Below, one piece after another: positions 51,354 through 60,863 of a stretch of DNA of 64,000 bases. Numbering within the stretch: position 1 is the stretch's first letter; each line of letters starts with the position of its first letter. The notes below the pieces were generated by a model, which saw only the letters and a list, made by a program, of their open reading frames with translations, ran no database searches and had not been told where the DNA came from. The position numbers and the translations under genes are program-made. The DNA lies in NCBI RefSeq assembly GCF_018829635.1, contig NZ_JAHKKG010000004.1:620001-684000 (forward strand). The letters run 5' to 3'. The stretch is from Paractinoplanes bogorensis. GTDB lineage: Bacteria > Actinomycetota > Actinomycetes > Mycobacteriales > Micromonosporaceae.

Positions 51354-52544
51354 TCAGGCGATCACCGCCCAGCCGTGGGCGGGGACCACCGCCGGATCGC
51401 CCGCGTCGGCTGAGGATTCGAGGACCTCGGCCGCCGGGTCGATGCCGGGGAAACGGTACGGCTCGTCGCTCAGGTTGAGCAGCGTGGTGATCCAGTTGCC
51501 GTCGTGGGTCGAGGTCAGCGCCACCGCCTGGTTGGTGAGGTGGGGCGCGGTCGTCACCGCGTACGTCAGCCAGGGGTTTCGGCGCCGCAGGCCGATCAGG
51601 CGCTGATGCAGTCGATAGGTCGGCCACCCGAACTCGGCCAGCTCGCCCGGGGTCGCCGGGAACGCGGGCCGGATCGCGTCGTCGCCGCCCGCGCGGTCCT
51701 CCTTGATGCCGGTGAACGCCTGCTCGTCGCCGTAGTAGAGGCTCGGGATGCCGCCGACGGTGAACAGCACGGCCAGCGCGTGGGCGAGGTGTCGCGGATC
51801 GTCGAGTTTGCTGGCGATGCGGGTGACGTCGTGGTTGCCGACGAACGTCATCGGCACGCCCGCCGCGAGCACGGCCGCGTGCCGCTCGAGGGCCCACGCC
51901 AGCTCGAAGAAGTTCCCGTCGTTGATGCTGCTCCAGATCGCCTTCCACAATTCGTACTGGGTCAGCGAATCCAGCGTCGTCTCGCGCAGGATCGCCGGAT
52001 AGTCGCCCTGGATGTATTCACCGACAAACCAGGAATCAGGAGCGGTTTCCCGTACGCGGGCAAGCGCGGCCCGCCAGAATTCGGGCGGGACGCCGTAGGC
52101 GACGTCGAGCCGCCAGCCGTCGATGCCCCGCTCCAGCCAGTGCTGCATCACCTTGACGACATGGTCCTGCACCTCGGGCTGCGAATGGTCGAGCTCGCGC
52201 AGACTGTCGTGCCCCTCGAAATCGCCGCCGGTGAACCAGTGCGCGGGCGCCTGGAAACTGCGCCCGACATGGTTGAAAACGCCATCGAGCAGCACCCGTA
52301 CGCCTCGGGACCGCGCGGCCGTGATCAACGCGTCGAAGTCGGCCTCGTCGCCGAGCCGCGGATCGATGCGGAAATGGTCGGTCGTGTCGTAGCCGTGCGT
52401 CTCGGAGGCGAACACCGGGCCCAGTTGCAGCCCGTTCGCGCCCAGCTCGACGGCGTAGTCGAGCCATTGCTCGATCTGCCGCAACGGCCCGAAGCCGAGC
52501 GGATATACATGCCACCAGATAGCGTGCCCGGCCCACGAATTCAC
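51354..52544 (-). CDS. Glycoside hydrolase family 13 alpha-amylase-like enzyme
   Basis: The 396-residue protein is a short GH13 barrel with the nucleophile Asp147 (GWRLDVAY), acid/base Glu176 (FVGEYI) and stabiliser Asp239 (GNHDVTR), plus NHVG near 91. It lacks a signal peptide, so it acts on intracellular alpha-glucans or oligosaccharides. The GTG at 52544 starts NSWAGHAIWWHVYPLG. The initiation region is duplicated upstream (separate entry). It is 107 bp from the divergent sigma factor start. Confidence 0.9.
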   Translation of the reverse strand: MNSWAGHAIWWHVYPLGFGPLRQIEQWLDYAVELGANGLQLGPVFASETHGYDTTDHFRIDPRLGDEADFDALITAARSRGVRVLLDGVFNHVGRSFQAPAHWFTGGDFEGHDSLRELDHSQPEVQDHVVKVMQHWLERGIDGWRLDVAYGVPPEFWRAALARVRETAPDSWFVGEYIQGDYPAILRETTLDSLTQYELWKAIWSSINDGNFFELAWALERHAAVLAAGVPMTFVGNHDVTRIASKLDDPRHLAHALAVLFTVGGIPSLYYGDEQAFTGIKEDRAGGDDAIRPAFPATPGELAEFGWPTYRLHQRLIGLRRRNPWLTYAVTTAPHLTNQAVALTSTHDGNWITTLLNLSDEPYRFPGIDPAAEVLESSADAGDPAVVPAHGWAVIA

Positions 52545-52619
52545 CCGCCGACCCTACTGCCAAACATGGCTCCGGATCAGATAGCGTGCCCGGCCCACGA
52601 GTTCACCCGCCGACCCTAC
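52516..52619. repeat. Duplicated amylase initiation region
   Basis: A 42-bp segment at 52516-52557 (CAGATAGCGTGCCCGGCCCA then CGAATTCACCCGCC) recurs at 52578-52619 with one difference. It contains the amylase GTG start and first eight codons together with the upstream leader. Confidence 0.9.
52577..52606 (-). CDS. Nine-codon upstream ORF copied from the amylase start
   Basis: The upstream copy has the same GTG with the same leader and encodes M-NSWAGHAI, then a TGA. It ends 33 bp before the true amylase GTG. If translated it would act as a leader ORF controlling ribosome access to the amylase start. Function is inferred from the arrangement only. Confidence 0.4.
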   Translation of the reverse strand: MNSWAGHAI

Positions 52620-53511
52620 CGCCGGTCGCGGGGGCCGGTCAGGATAGGGCGATGGGGCTGAACGATCTTGACGAGGCGGCGCGGGTCTTCACGCAGGTGC
52701 GGCCGCGGCTCTTCGGGATCGTCTACCGCATGCTGGGCAGCGCCGCCGAGGCCGAGGACGTGGTGCAGGACGTCTGGGTGCGCTGGCAGACCTACGACCG
52801 GGAGACCGTGGACAATCCGGGCGCCTTCCTGGCCACCACGGCGACCCGGCTGGCGATCAACCAGCTGCGCTCGGCCCGGGTGCGCCGCGAGGCCTACGTC
52901 GGGCCGTGGCTGCCCGAACCGGTCGACACCGGCGCCGATCCTTATCTGGGGGCCGAGACCGGCGACCTGCTCGAGACGGCCGTGCTGGTGCTGCTCGAGA
53001 AGCTGACCCCGAACGAGCGGGCGGCTCTCGTGCTGCGCGAGGCGTTCGATTATTCGTACGGGGAAATCGCTTCTATTCTGCGGAGCAACGAGCCCGCCGT
53101 ACGGCAGATGGTGTCGCGGGCCCGCAAACGCGTGACCGGGGAGCGGCGGGCGCCGGTGCCGGTGGACGCCCATCGTGAACTGCTCGCCACGTTCATCACC
53201 GCGGCCCGCACCGGGGATGTCGCCCGGCTGGAGAAGCTGCTGGCGGCCGGCGTCTCCACCATCACCGACGGCAACGGTGCCCGGTACGCGGCCCGCAAGG
53301 TGGTCACCGGTGTGGCCAAGGTCGCCCCGTTCCTGGCCGCCTTCCCCGACAAGTGGTGGGTCGGCGTCGAGCCCCGGTTCGTCACCGTCAACGGCGGGCC
53401 CGGCGCCGCCCTGATGCGGGGCGACGAGCTCGCGGGCTTCCTGACCATGGAGGTGTCCGCGGACGGCATCGAGCAGCTGTTCTGGATCCTGAGCGCGGAG
53501 AAGCTCGCCGG

Positions 53512-54687
<1,176 letters not shown>

Positions 54688-54702
54688 TGGCCGACTCTAG
54701 AG

Positions 54703-54910
54703 ATCACCGCGTCGGCCCGCCAGTCGCGGCACCGGCCCGCCGGCCACCGCGCCGGCCCGCCGGCCACCGCGCCGGCCCGCGGCCACCGCGCCGGCCCGCT
54801 GGCCGCGGCGGATGGCCCGCCAGTCGCAGCACCGGCCCGCCAGTCGCAGCACCGGCCTGCCAGTCACCGTGCCGGCCTGCCAGTCACCGCGCCGGCCCGC
54901 CAGTCGCGGC
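54703..54910. repeat. About ten degenerate 20-bp tandem units
   Basis: CGGCCCGCCAGTCGCGGCAC and variants (CGGCCCGCCGGCCACCGCGC, CGGCCTGCCAGTCACCGTGC) repeat with a 20-bp period through most of the gap between the lipoprotein and SDR genes, and the last unit touches the SDR stop. Confidence 0.85.
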
Positions 54911-54920
54911 GGATGGCCCG

Positions 54921-55661
54921 CTACTTCTGGGTGGCCAGCCACTCCCGGAACGTCGTCGTCGCGATGACCGCGTCGCCGGGGGCGGTCAGCACATCGCCCT
55001 CGACCGCGCCGAACATCCCGGCCGCCGGATCGGTGACCACCGGCCGCGGATCACCCTGGGCGGCCAGCGCCACCCGGCCCAGCTTGTCGAGCGTGAACAC
55101 CTCGGGCCCGGCCACGTTCCGGACGCCCAGCAGCGGCGGCCCGGCACAGACGCCGGCCACGGCCCGCGCGATGTCGGCCGACGCGAGGGGCTGCACCGGC
55201 GTGGCCGGCAGCCGGACCGTGTCGCCGTCACTCGTCCACGACAGCACCGACTTCACGAACTCGAAGAACTGGGTCGCCCGCACGATCGACCACGGGACCG
55301 GCCCGCCCTTCAGCACGTCTTCCTGCAGCACCTTGGCCCGGTAGTAGTCGAGCGCGGGCACCTGGTCGACACCGACGATCGACAGGATCACCGCGTGCCC
55401 GACGCCCTGCCGCTGCGCTGCGGCCAGCATGTTCTCCATGGTCACCCGGAAGAACTCGGGCGACTTCTCGTCGAACGTCGGCGAGTTCGTCAGGTTGACC
55501 ACCACGTCGGCGCCCTTGAGCCCGGCGTCGAGCCCCTCACCGGTGAGCAGATCGACCCCGTTCGACGGCGACAACGGCTCCGCGTCGTGCCCGTCGGCCG
55601 CCAGAAACCCGACGACCTGCGACCCGATCAGCCCGGTCCCACCCAGCACGGCGATCCTCAT
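54921..55661 (-). CDS. SDR/NmrA-type NAD(P)-binding epimerase-like protein
   Basis: The 246-residue protein has a TGxxGxxG-like loop GGTGLIGSQVVGFLAADGH at 7-25, VVNLTNSPTFDE, and a YYRAK site (DYYRAKVLQED) in the position of the SDR YxxxK. It falls in the extended NAD-dependent epimerase group. ECF41 sigma factors are often linked to oxidoreductase/epimerase genes of this kind. An ECF41-like promoter lies 42 bp upstream. The reaction is not known. Confidence 0.83.
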   Translation of the reverse strand: MRIAVLGGTGLIGSQVVGFLAADGHDAEPLSPSNGVDLLTGEGLDAGLKGADVVVNLTNSPTFDEKSPEFFRVTMENMLAAAQRQGVGHAVILSIVGVDQVPALDYYRAKVLQEDVLKGGPVPWSIVRATQFFEFVKSVLSWTSDGDTVRLPATPVQPLASADIARAVAGVCAGPPLLGVRNVAGPEVFTLDKLGRVALAAQGDPRPVVTDPAAGMFGAVEGDVLTAPGDAVIATTTFREWLATQK

Positions 55662-55702
55662 GTCTCCACAACCCTTCGTGTTCCGTCTCGGTCATCACTC
55701 AT

Positions 55703-55729
55703 GACCGGACAGTCCCCGCGGTTGTGACC
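55703..55729 (-). promoter_or_regulatory. ECF41-like promoter of the SDR gene
   Basis: On the minus strand: GGTCACA (55729-55723), exactly 16 bp, then GGTC (55706-55703). As I recall, the ECF41 consensus is TGTCACA-N16-CGTC; this site differs at one position in each box. It lies 42 bp upstream of the SDR start. Confidence 0.5.
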
Positions 55730-55848
55730 GGACGCGCGACGTGTCCCGCGTCACGCGGCCGCTTTCCGAGCAGCGTCGGACTCGTCCGTCGCCCCTCTTG
55801 GTGCGGCGGCGCTCATCCCGTACGGGAAGGATCGTCGTCTTGGCCTTG

Positions 55849-56601
55849 TCAGCCCTCTTTCTTGGCGCGGCGGCGTTTGTCGCGTACGTGGATGACCGCC
55901 TTCTTGCCGGCGCCGGTGTCGCGCCGCTCGACATCGAACAGGTTGATCGCGGTGATCAGGTCGCTGAGCTTGCTGTAGCCGTAGGTGCGCGAGTCGAAGT
56001 CGGGGCTCTGGTTGGTCAGGATCTGGCCGACGTGGGCGAGGGTGGCCCAGCCGTCGTCGTCGGAGGCCGCCTCGACCGCGTTGCGCACCTGGTTGAGCAG
56101 CGCGTTGTTGGTGCGCAGCTGCTCGGCCACGCTCAGCGGGGCCGGCTCGGGGGCGGTCGGGCCGGTCAGGTTTTCCGTGTAGACGAACTTGTCGCACGCG
56201 GCCACGAACGCCTTGGGCGTCTTGCGCTCGCCGAAGCCGTAGACGGTCAGGCCCGACTCGCGGATGCGCGAGGCGAGCCGGGTGAAGTCGCTGTCGCTGC
56301 TCAGGATGCAGAACCCGTCGAACCGGCCGGTGTAGAGCAGGTCCATCGCGTCGATGATCATCGCCGAGTCGGTGGAGTTTTTCCGGTTCGTGTAGGCGAA
56401 CTGCTGCATCGGCTGGATCGACTGGGCCAGCAGCTCGTCCTTCCAGCCCTTGAGGTTGGGGCCGGTCCAGTCGCCGTACGCCCGTTTGACGTGCGCGGTG
56501 CCGTATTTCGCGATCTCGGCCAGCAGCGCCTCGATGATCCGCGCCTGGGCGTTGTCGGCGTCGATGAGCACGGCTAGCTTCGCATCGTTTTCGGTGGCCA
56601 C
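55849..56601 (-). CDS. NYN domain - LOTUS/OST-HTH domain protein
   Basis: The 250-residue protein has a NYN (PIN-like) domain at about 7-150: LAVLIDADNAQARIIEALL, KNSTDSAMIIDAMDLLY and FCILSSDSDFTRLASRIRESG provide the acidic residues of a metal-dependent RNase. The C-terminal part (about 165-235, EQLRTNNALLNQVRNAVEAA then TYGYSKLSDLITAINLFDVE) resembles an OST-HTH/LOTUS RNA-binding domain. It probably cleaves RNA. The GTG at 56601 precedes ATENDAKLAV. It is divergent from the racemase gene, 39 bp away. Confidence 0.87.
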   Translation of the reverse strand: MATENDAKLAVLIDADNAQARIIEALLAEIAKYGTAHVKRAYGDWTGPNLKGWKDELLAQSIQPMQQFAYTNRKNSTDSAMIIDAMDLLYTGRFDGFCILSSDSDFTRLASRIRESGLTVYGFGERKTPKAFVAACDKFVYTENLTGPTAPEPAPLSVAEQLRTNNALLNQVRNAVEAASDDDGWATLAHVGQILTNQSPDFDSRTYGYSKLSDLITAINLFDVERRDTGAGKKAVIHVRDKRRRAKKEG

Positions 56602-56640
56602 GGTCGACAGCGTACGGGCGGGGTGCGACAAGATCTCCTG

Positions 56641-57636
56641 GTGATCACAACAGTCGACTACCACACCGCCGGGGAGCCGTTCCGGATCGTGCCCGCCCCG
56701 CCGGTCGAGCTGCCCGGTGAATCGGTGGCGGACCGGCGCGTACGGGCGCTGGCGAGCAAGGACGCCCAGGCCCTGCGCGAGCTGCTGTGTTTCGAGCCGC
56801 GCGGGCACGCCGACATGTACGGCGGTTTCCTCGTGCCCCCGGACGACGACGGCGCCCACCTGGGCGTGCTGTTCTGGCACAAGGACGGCTTCTCGACCGC
56901 CTGCGGCCACGGCACCATCGCGCTCGGCGTCTGGGCGGTCGACACCGGGCTGGTCGAGGCGCCGGACGACGGTACGGTCGACGTGGTCATCGACGTGCCG
57001 TCGGGCCGGGTTACTGCGCGTGTGCACCGAGAGGGCGGCCGTACGGTGGCGGTCGACTTCGTGAACGTACCCAGCTATGTCATCGCCCGCGACGTCACGC
57101 TGAGCACCTCGCGCGGCGAACTCGCCGTGACCGTCGCCTACGGCGGCGCGATCTACGCCACCGTCGACGCGACCACCGCCGGCCTGACCGTCGATCCCGC
57201 GCACTACCAGGAGCTCATCGCCCTGGGCCGGGAGATCAAGTGGGCCCTGAACGACAGCGAACACGCCGCCCATCCCGACGATCCGCGGCTGAGCGGCATC
57301 TACGGCACCATCCTGTACGAGGACCTCGGCCTCACCGACGGTGACGTGCACCAGCGCAACGTGACGGTGTTCGCCGACGGCGAGGTCGACCGCTCACCGT
57401 GCGGCTCGGGCACGTGCGCCCGGCTGGCCGTGCTGGCCGCCGAGGGCCGGGTCGCGCCGGACGGTCCGCGGCTGCGCCACGAGTCGATCGTCGGCTCGGT
57501 GTTCACCGGCGCGATCGTGTCCGCTTCGGACGGCGCCGTGCGGCCGCAGGTAACCGGAATGGCCTACCGGACCGGCACACACACCTTCGAGATCGACCCG
57601 TTCGACCCCCTCACGCCGGGCTTCGTCCTGCGCTAG
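56641..57636 (+). CDS. Proline racemase family enzyme, 4-hydroxyproline epimerase-like
   Basis: The 331-residue protein starts with a GTG-coded VITTVDYHTAGEPFRIV, a family hallmark. Both catalytic cysteines are present: Cys88 (STACGHGTIAL) and Cys254 (DRSPCGSGTCARLA). Two cysteines mean racemase/epimerase; trans-3-hydroxyproline dehydratases replace the second. 4-hydroxyproline 2-epimerase is more likely than proline racemase in actinobacteria, but this needs assay. No hydroxyproline catabolic genes are adjacent. A GTG six codons upstream is possible. Confidence 0.87.
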   Translation: MITTVDYHTAGEPFRIVPAPPVELPGESVADRRVRALASKDAQALRELLCFEPRGHADMYGGFLVPPDDDGAHLGVLFWHKDGFSTACGHGTIALGVWAVDTGLVEAPDDGTVDVVIDVPSGRVTARVHREGGRTVAVDFVNVPSYVIARDVTLSTSRGELAVTVAYGGAIYATVDATTAGLTVDPAHYQELIALGREIKWALNDSEHAAHPDDPRLSGIYGTILYEDLGLTDGDVHQRNVTVFADGEVDRSPCGSGTCARLAVLAAEGRVAPDGPRLRHESIVGSVFTGAIVSASDGAVRPQVTGMAYRTGTHTFEIDPFDPLTPGFVLR

Positions 57637-57655
57637 CGGGGTCCTGGCTGTGACC

Positions 57656-57702
57656 GACCGGCCCACCGCCGGCCCGGGATGCCGGGCGGCGATGGGCCGG
57701 TC
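57656..57702. terminator. Strong hairpin between convergent genes
   Basis: GACCGGCCCACCGCCGGCCC and its near-complete inverted copy form a stem of about 20 bp with few mismatches and a short loop. There is no T-run, but long GC stems of this kind are common bidirectional terminators in actinobacteria. It lies 19 bp after the racemase stop and 13 bp from the convergent gene stop. Confidence 0.7.
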
Positions 57703-57715
57703 ACGGGCGCAGCGA

Positions 57716-58300
57716 TCAGTCGAGGACCAGGTCGCAGAAGACGCCGGTGGCGATGCCGTACGGTCCCGGCGCCAGGGCGCCGAGCCCGCCGCAGAACACG
57801 GACTTGCCGACCTTGCCTTCGGTGGACGGGTTGAGGCCGGGTACCGCCGCGCCGATGTCGCAGCCCCAGCCCAGGGCGGTGTTGCAGGGCAGGCCGGTGC
57901 CGTGGGTGGCGAGGGATCTCGCGGATTTGGTCTCGAACCATTGACGCAGCGCCGCGCGGGAGCGGGTGCCGAACTTGCCGTTGGGGATGACGCTGGGAAC
58001 GTAACGCTGCTGGAAGGTCACGACGAGAGCGCGGGTCCGCTCGGTGTAGAGGCCGTCGACCGGGATGCGGGTCTGTTTGGTGCCGACGGCCCAGTTCATC
58101 CAGGTCTGCAGGCTGATGATGCAGGAGCCGGCGGTGCCCAGGTACATCAGGTCGCATTCGCTCATGTCGAGCGTGATGCGCGTGTTGTACGGCGACTGGA
58201 TGCCGGGATCGGCGTGGGCGGCGGTGCCGGCCCCGATGATCAGGGCGCCGGCGATGGCCATGGCGGCGAGCGCTCGGCGGAAGGGTCCGTACCGTCTCAT
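57716..58300 (-). CDS. Secreted peptidoglycan-binding-like protein
   Basis: The 194-residue product has a signal peptide (RRALAAMAIAGALIIGAGTAAHA, cut after AHA near residue 30) and a peptidoglycan-binding-1-like helical region (about 60-125): CIISLQTWMNWAVG, IPVDGLYTERTRALVVTFQQ and PNGKFGTRSRAALRQWF. The tail has several cysteines (PCNTALGWGCD, VFCGG, GVFCD), likely disulphides. It may bind the cell wall; no catalytic domain is visible. AGGAGAAATC precedes the ATG. Confidence 0.85.
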   Translation of the reverse strand: MRRYGPFRRALAAMAIAGALIIGAGTAAHADPGIQSPYNTRITLDMSECDLMYLGTAGSCIISLQTWMNWAVGTKQTRIPVDGLYTERTRALVVTFQQRYVPSVIPNGKFGTRSRAALRQWFETKSARSLATHGTGLPCNTALGWGCDIGAAVPGLNPSTEGKVGKSVFCGGLGALAPGPYGIATGVFCDLVLD

Positions 58301-58692
58301 GATTTCTCCTTCGAGTCGGCGAGTTGGTGCTGCTGACACGGCCGGGTCCGGCGGCCCGTTCAACCGGGCACGCCCGAAGATGAGTCGCTCACCCGAAAGA
58401 GGGGCGTCTTCCTGCAGGTCATGACGAATCTCCGTGCGCCGGGGACCGGATGTGTTCCAGCCTCGGCGACGGCGATGATCAAGGCGCGCAAGCTTGCTGC
58501 GCCGGCGTCGAGAAAGTCGAGTTGACGCGGGCTCAGCCGGGCCGACGCGTACGGACGCTGATCACCATTCCCGCTCGCGGGTGCGCTGCCGGCTCGTCGT
58601 CTGCCATGTCGGACAGACTGGAAGTGAGCGGGGTTGCGAGGCCTTACCACTTCAGACACTCTGGCCCTCTCGCGTTACCCGGGGGTGAGGAC
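58301..58692. other. 392-bp gap with no clear gene
   Basis: The region upstream of both flanking genes holds no frame that resembles a protein. A near-palindrome, GGCGCGCAAGCTTGCTGCGCC at 58483-58503, could be an operator or small hairpin. The promoter of the secretion cassette that starts at 58693 should lie here, but no -35/-10 pair was clear. Confidence 0.45.
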
Positions 58693-59100
58693 GTGGCACG
58701 AGCGAAGGCCAAGGGCCGGACCGACGGGTTCAGTCTCGTGATCATTCTGCTGACGCTGCTGATCATGTTGTTCGGGCTTGTCATCGGTGCGCTGTGGTTC
58801 GACGAGGTGGCCGACGCGTCGCCGTTCGGGCGGGCGGGCACCGTGGTTGTGGCGGTCGTGATGGCGGTGATCGCGGTGGCCTCGACGATCGTCGCCGCCC
58901 GGGGCATGGTGGCTGCCCGGCGCGTCGCGTCGGTGGCCTGTTTCGCCGCGGCCGTCGTGGCCCTCGTCCTGGCGCTGTTCATCCTGCTCTCGGGCGGCAT
59001 CGCGATCAGCCTCGGGTTCCTGCTCGGTTACGCCACGCTCGCGTTCGGCCTGATCGGGAACGCCGTGCTGCGCAACACGACATCGGCAACGGGGGGATGA
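58693..59100 (+). CDS. Four-helix membrane protein, first gene of the T7-like cassette
   Basis: The 135-residue product from the GTG at 58693 (GGTGAGG close upstream) has four hydrophobic helices: FSLVIILLTLLIMLFGLVIGALWF, TVVVAVVMAVIAVASTIVAA, ASVACFAAAVVALVLALFIL and GIAISLGFLLGYATLAFGLI. An open frame upstream is ignored because it lacks a ribosome site. The stop overlaps the next ATG (ATGA). The function is unknown; its linkage to EspC/WXG-type genes suggests a role in their membrane handling. Confidence 0.65.
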   Translation: MARAKAKGRTDGFSLVIILLTLLIMLFGLVIGALWFDEVADASPFGRAGTVVVAVVMAVIAVASTIVAARGMVAARRVASVACFAAAVVALVLALFILLSGGIAISLGFLLGYATLAFGLIGNAVLRNTTSATGG

Positions 59101-59744
59101 GACGGGTGGATCCCGATCGGATTCGTGAGATTCAGCAGATGGGGCGGCTGGCGCACGAGCTGGCCGCGGTTGCGCCGAGCCGCACCGAGGGCAACGACGC
59201 GACCGGCTTTGTCCATCTCGTCCTCGGCGCCGACGGGGTGCCGGCCGAGATCCGGGTGCGGGACCGATGGGCGCAGCACCTCCCGCCGTCGCGCCTGGGT
59301 GCGGCCGTTCTCGAGGCCAACGCCGACGCCGTACGCCGTGCCCTGCGCATGTGGACGGATGCGCTCGACGACTCCGGGTGGCCCGCCCCGGCCGCCGACC
59401 CGGTCGATCCGCCGCTCCCGGCCGGGCGCGACCGCGACGTCAACGTGGTCGCCGAGGAGGCGATCGCCGCGCTCGAGAAGGCGCGGGCCGAGCCGGACGT
59501 GCCGGAGGGCAGCGACGACGGCCGGCACGTGACCGTCCGGGTCGGCGCCGGCGGGCTGGTCGCTTGCGTCGTCGACGCAGACTGGGCACAGAACCGGGAC
59601 GGCGCGTCGCTGACCGCGGCTCTGGCCACCGCGCTGGGCCGGGCGACGGCACAGCGGGCGGCCCGATCCGAGACCGGCCCGGCCGCCGACGCCCTGGCCA
59701 CCCTGACCGCGATCACCCGACCGACCGAAGGCGGCGAACGATGA
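59097..59744 (+). CDS. YbaB/EbfC-like protein in the T7-like cassette
   Basis: The 215-residue protein has a helix-sheet-helix pattern: DPDRIREIQQMGRLAHELAAV, FVHLVLGADGVPAEIRVRDRW and GAAVLEANADAVRRALRMWTDAL, which resembles YbaB/EbfC-type proteins often found beside WXG100 genes in actinobacteria (recalled). A second sheet segment (HVTVRVGAGGLVACVVDADW) suggests a duplicated domain. ATGA overlaps join it to both neighbours. A DNA-binding role is not shown here. Confidence 0.65.
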   Translation: MRRVDPDRIREIQQMGRLAHELAAVAPSRTEGNDATGFVHLVLGADGVPAEIRVRDRWAQHLPPSRLGAAVLEANADAVRRALRMWTDALDDSGWPAPAADPVDPPLPAGRDRDVNVVAEEAIAALEKARAEPDVPEGSDDGRHVTVRVGAGGLVACVVDADWAQNRDGASLTAALATALGRATAQRAARSETGPAADALATLTAITRPTEGGER

Positions 59745-60058
59745 CGCAACCCCCGAACGCGGAACAGGTCGCCGTGGCCACCGGCGCCCTGCGGTCCGAG
59801 GCCGGTGTGTGGGACGAGCAGAGCGGCCGGCTCGGCGAGCTGAGCACCAAGTCGGCCGGCATGGAGTTCGGCCGGCTCGAGGCGGGCGTCTTCCAGATCA
59901 TGGTGAGCCCGTACAACGACGTCGTGCACGTCGTGGCCGGCCGCACCGGTGAGGGCGCGACCGCGATGACCGAGATCGCCGCCACGCTGCGCAGCGTCGC
60001 CGACACCTACGATGCCGAGGACAAGGCGTCCGAGCATCGCATCCGCAACGTTTACTGA
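59741..60058 (+). CDS. EspC/WXG100-like secreted protein
   Basis: The 105-residue helical protein has no signal peptide and two long helices, with W24 near the turn region of the first and a C-terminal YxxxD signal, Tyr90-DAE-Asp94. That pattern defines type VII secretion substrates of the EspC/WXG class. ATG overlaps the YbaB-like stop. No ESX core genes (EccC, EccD) are in the window, so secretion would depend on a system elsewhere in the genome. Confidence 0.75.
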   Translation: MTQPPNAEQVAVATGALRSEAGVWDEQSGRLGELSTKSAGMEFGRLEAGVFQIMVSPYNDVVHVVAGRTGEGATAMTEIAATLRSVADTYDAEDKASEHRIRNVY

Positions 60059-60071
60059 CGGGGACTTTCCG

Positions 60072-60863
60072 ATGTTCAGCCAAGCCCAGTACGAAGCCGT
60101 CATCCAGGAGATCGACTCCGGCATGACGACGTTCCAGGCCAAGCTCGGTGAGGTCGTGCCGACCGCCAACGCGGCGATGAGCAGCCCGTTCATCCCGCCG
60201 CCGGTGGCCCAGGGGTTCAAGTGGATCGCCGAGCAGACTGTCAAGATCGGCACCGAGATCCTGGAGTGGTTCAAGGACCTGCTCAAGGGCGTGGCCGCCC
60301 CGGTCTACCTGTTCATCGACGCGTGGCACTGGATGGAGATCAAGGGCGTCGCCAACGGCGTCTCCACCGATCTGTCCGGGGCCGCCCTGGTCGTCGACGA
60401 CTCCGACTGGTCGGGCAAGGCGCGTGACGCCTACCTGAGCGTGGCCGGCGCCCACTCGGCGGCGGCGGCCCGGGTCGGCTCGATTGCCAACGGCACGTCG
60501 GTCAACCTGATGGTGAGCGCCACCGCCGGCCTGGCCTTCTACACCACCCTGGCCGCCGTGCTGGCCAAGCTGATCAGCGCGCTGGTCGTCTCGATCGCCG
60601 CGATGGGTTCCGGCATCTTCTCGGGTCCGGGCATCGCGCTGTTTCTCGAGGAGGCCGGCGTCAACACCGCCCTCATCTGGGGCGCCGTCGCGACGCTGGG
60701 CACGTTCCTGGGCTCGCAGGCGACCGCGCTGATCACCCTGCACGGCGAGGCGGTCGACCCGACCAGCTTCCCGAACGGCGCGTGGCCGCGTACGGACACC
60801 GGGCTCTACAGCGACGCCACGGTCAAGGACGGCGACGCCGACTGGTCGCTCAAGGGCGCCTGA
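60072..60863 (+). CDS. WXG-motif protein with hydrophobic C-terminal half
   Basis: The 263-residue protein has an N-terminal helical region, a WSG motif at 113-115 (DSDWSGKARDAYLSVAGAHSA) typical of WXG100-like folds, and then two hydrophobic segments (LMVSATAGLAFYTTLAAVLA, LISALVVSIAAMGSGIF) followed by a short polar tail. It could be a membrane-inserting effector or a partner of the EspC-like protein; no toxin domain is visible. It follows the EspC-like gene by 13 bp and overlaps a convergent gene by 14 bp. Confidence 0.7.
   Translation: MFSQAQYEAVIQEIDSGMTTFQAKLGEVVPTANAAMSSPFIPPPVAQGFKWIAEQTVKIGTEILEWFKDLLKGVAAPVYLFIDAWHWMEIKGVANGVSTDLSGAALVVDDSDWSGKARDAYLSVAGAHSAAAARVGSIANGTSVNLMVSATAGLAFYTTLAAVLAKLISALVVSIAAMGSGIFSGPGIALFLEEAGVNTALIWGAVATLGTFLGSQATALITLHGEAVDPTSFPNGAWPRTDTGLYSDATVKDGDADWSLKGA

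Noticed and set aside
57656..57702. An attachment site or recombination dif-like site in the long hairpin
   Set aside because: The stem is GC-rich and symmetric between convergent stops, with no 28-bp dif layout and no integrase nearby; a terminator is simpler.
58360..58659. A 99-codon minus-strand frame in the gap before the T7-like cassette
   Set aside because: The part RLSPRQLDFLDAGAASLRALI looks somewhat protein-like, but there is no family match, no ribosome site and poor composition at both ends.
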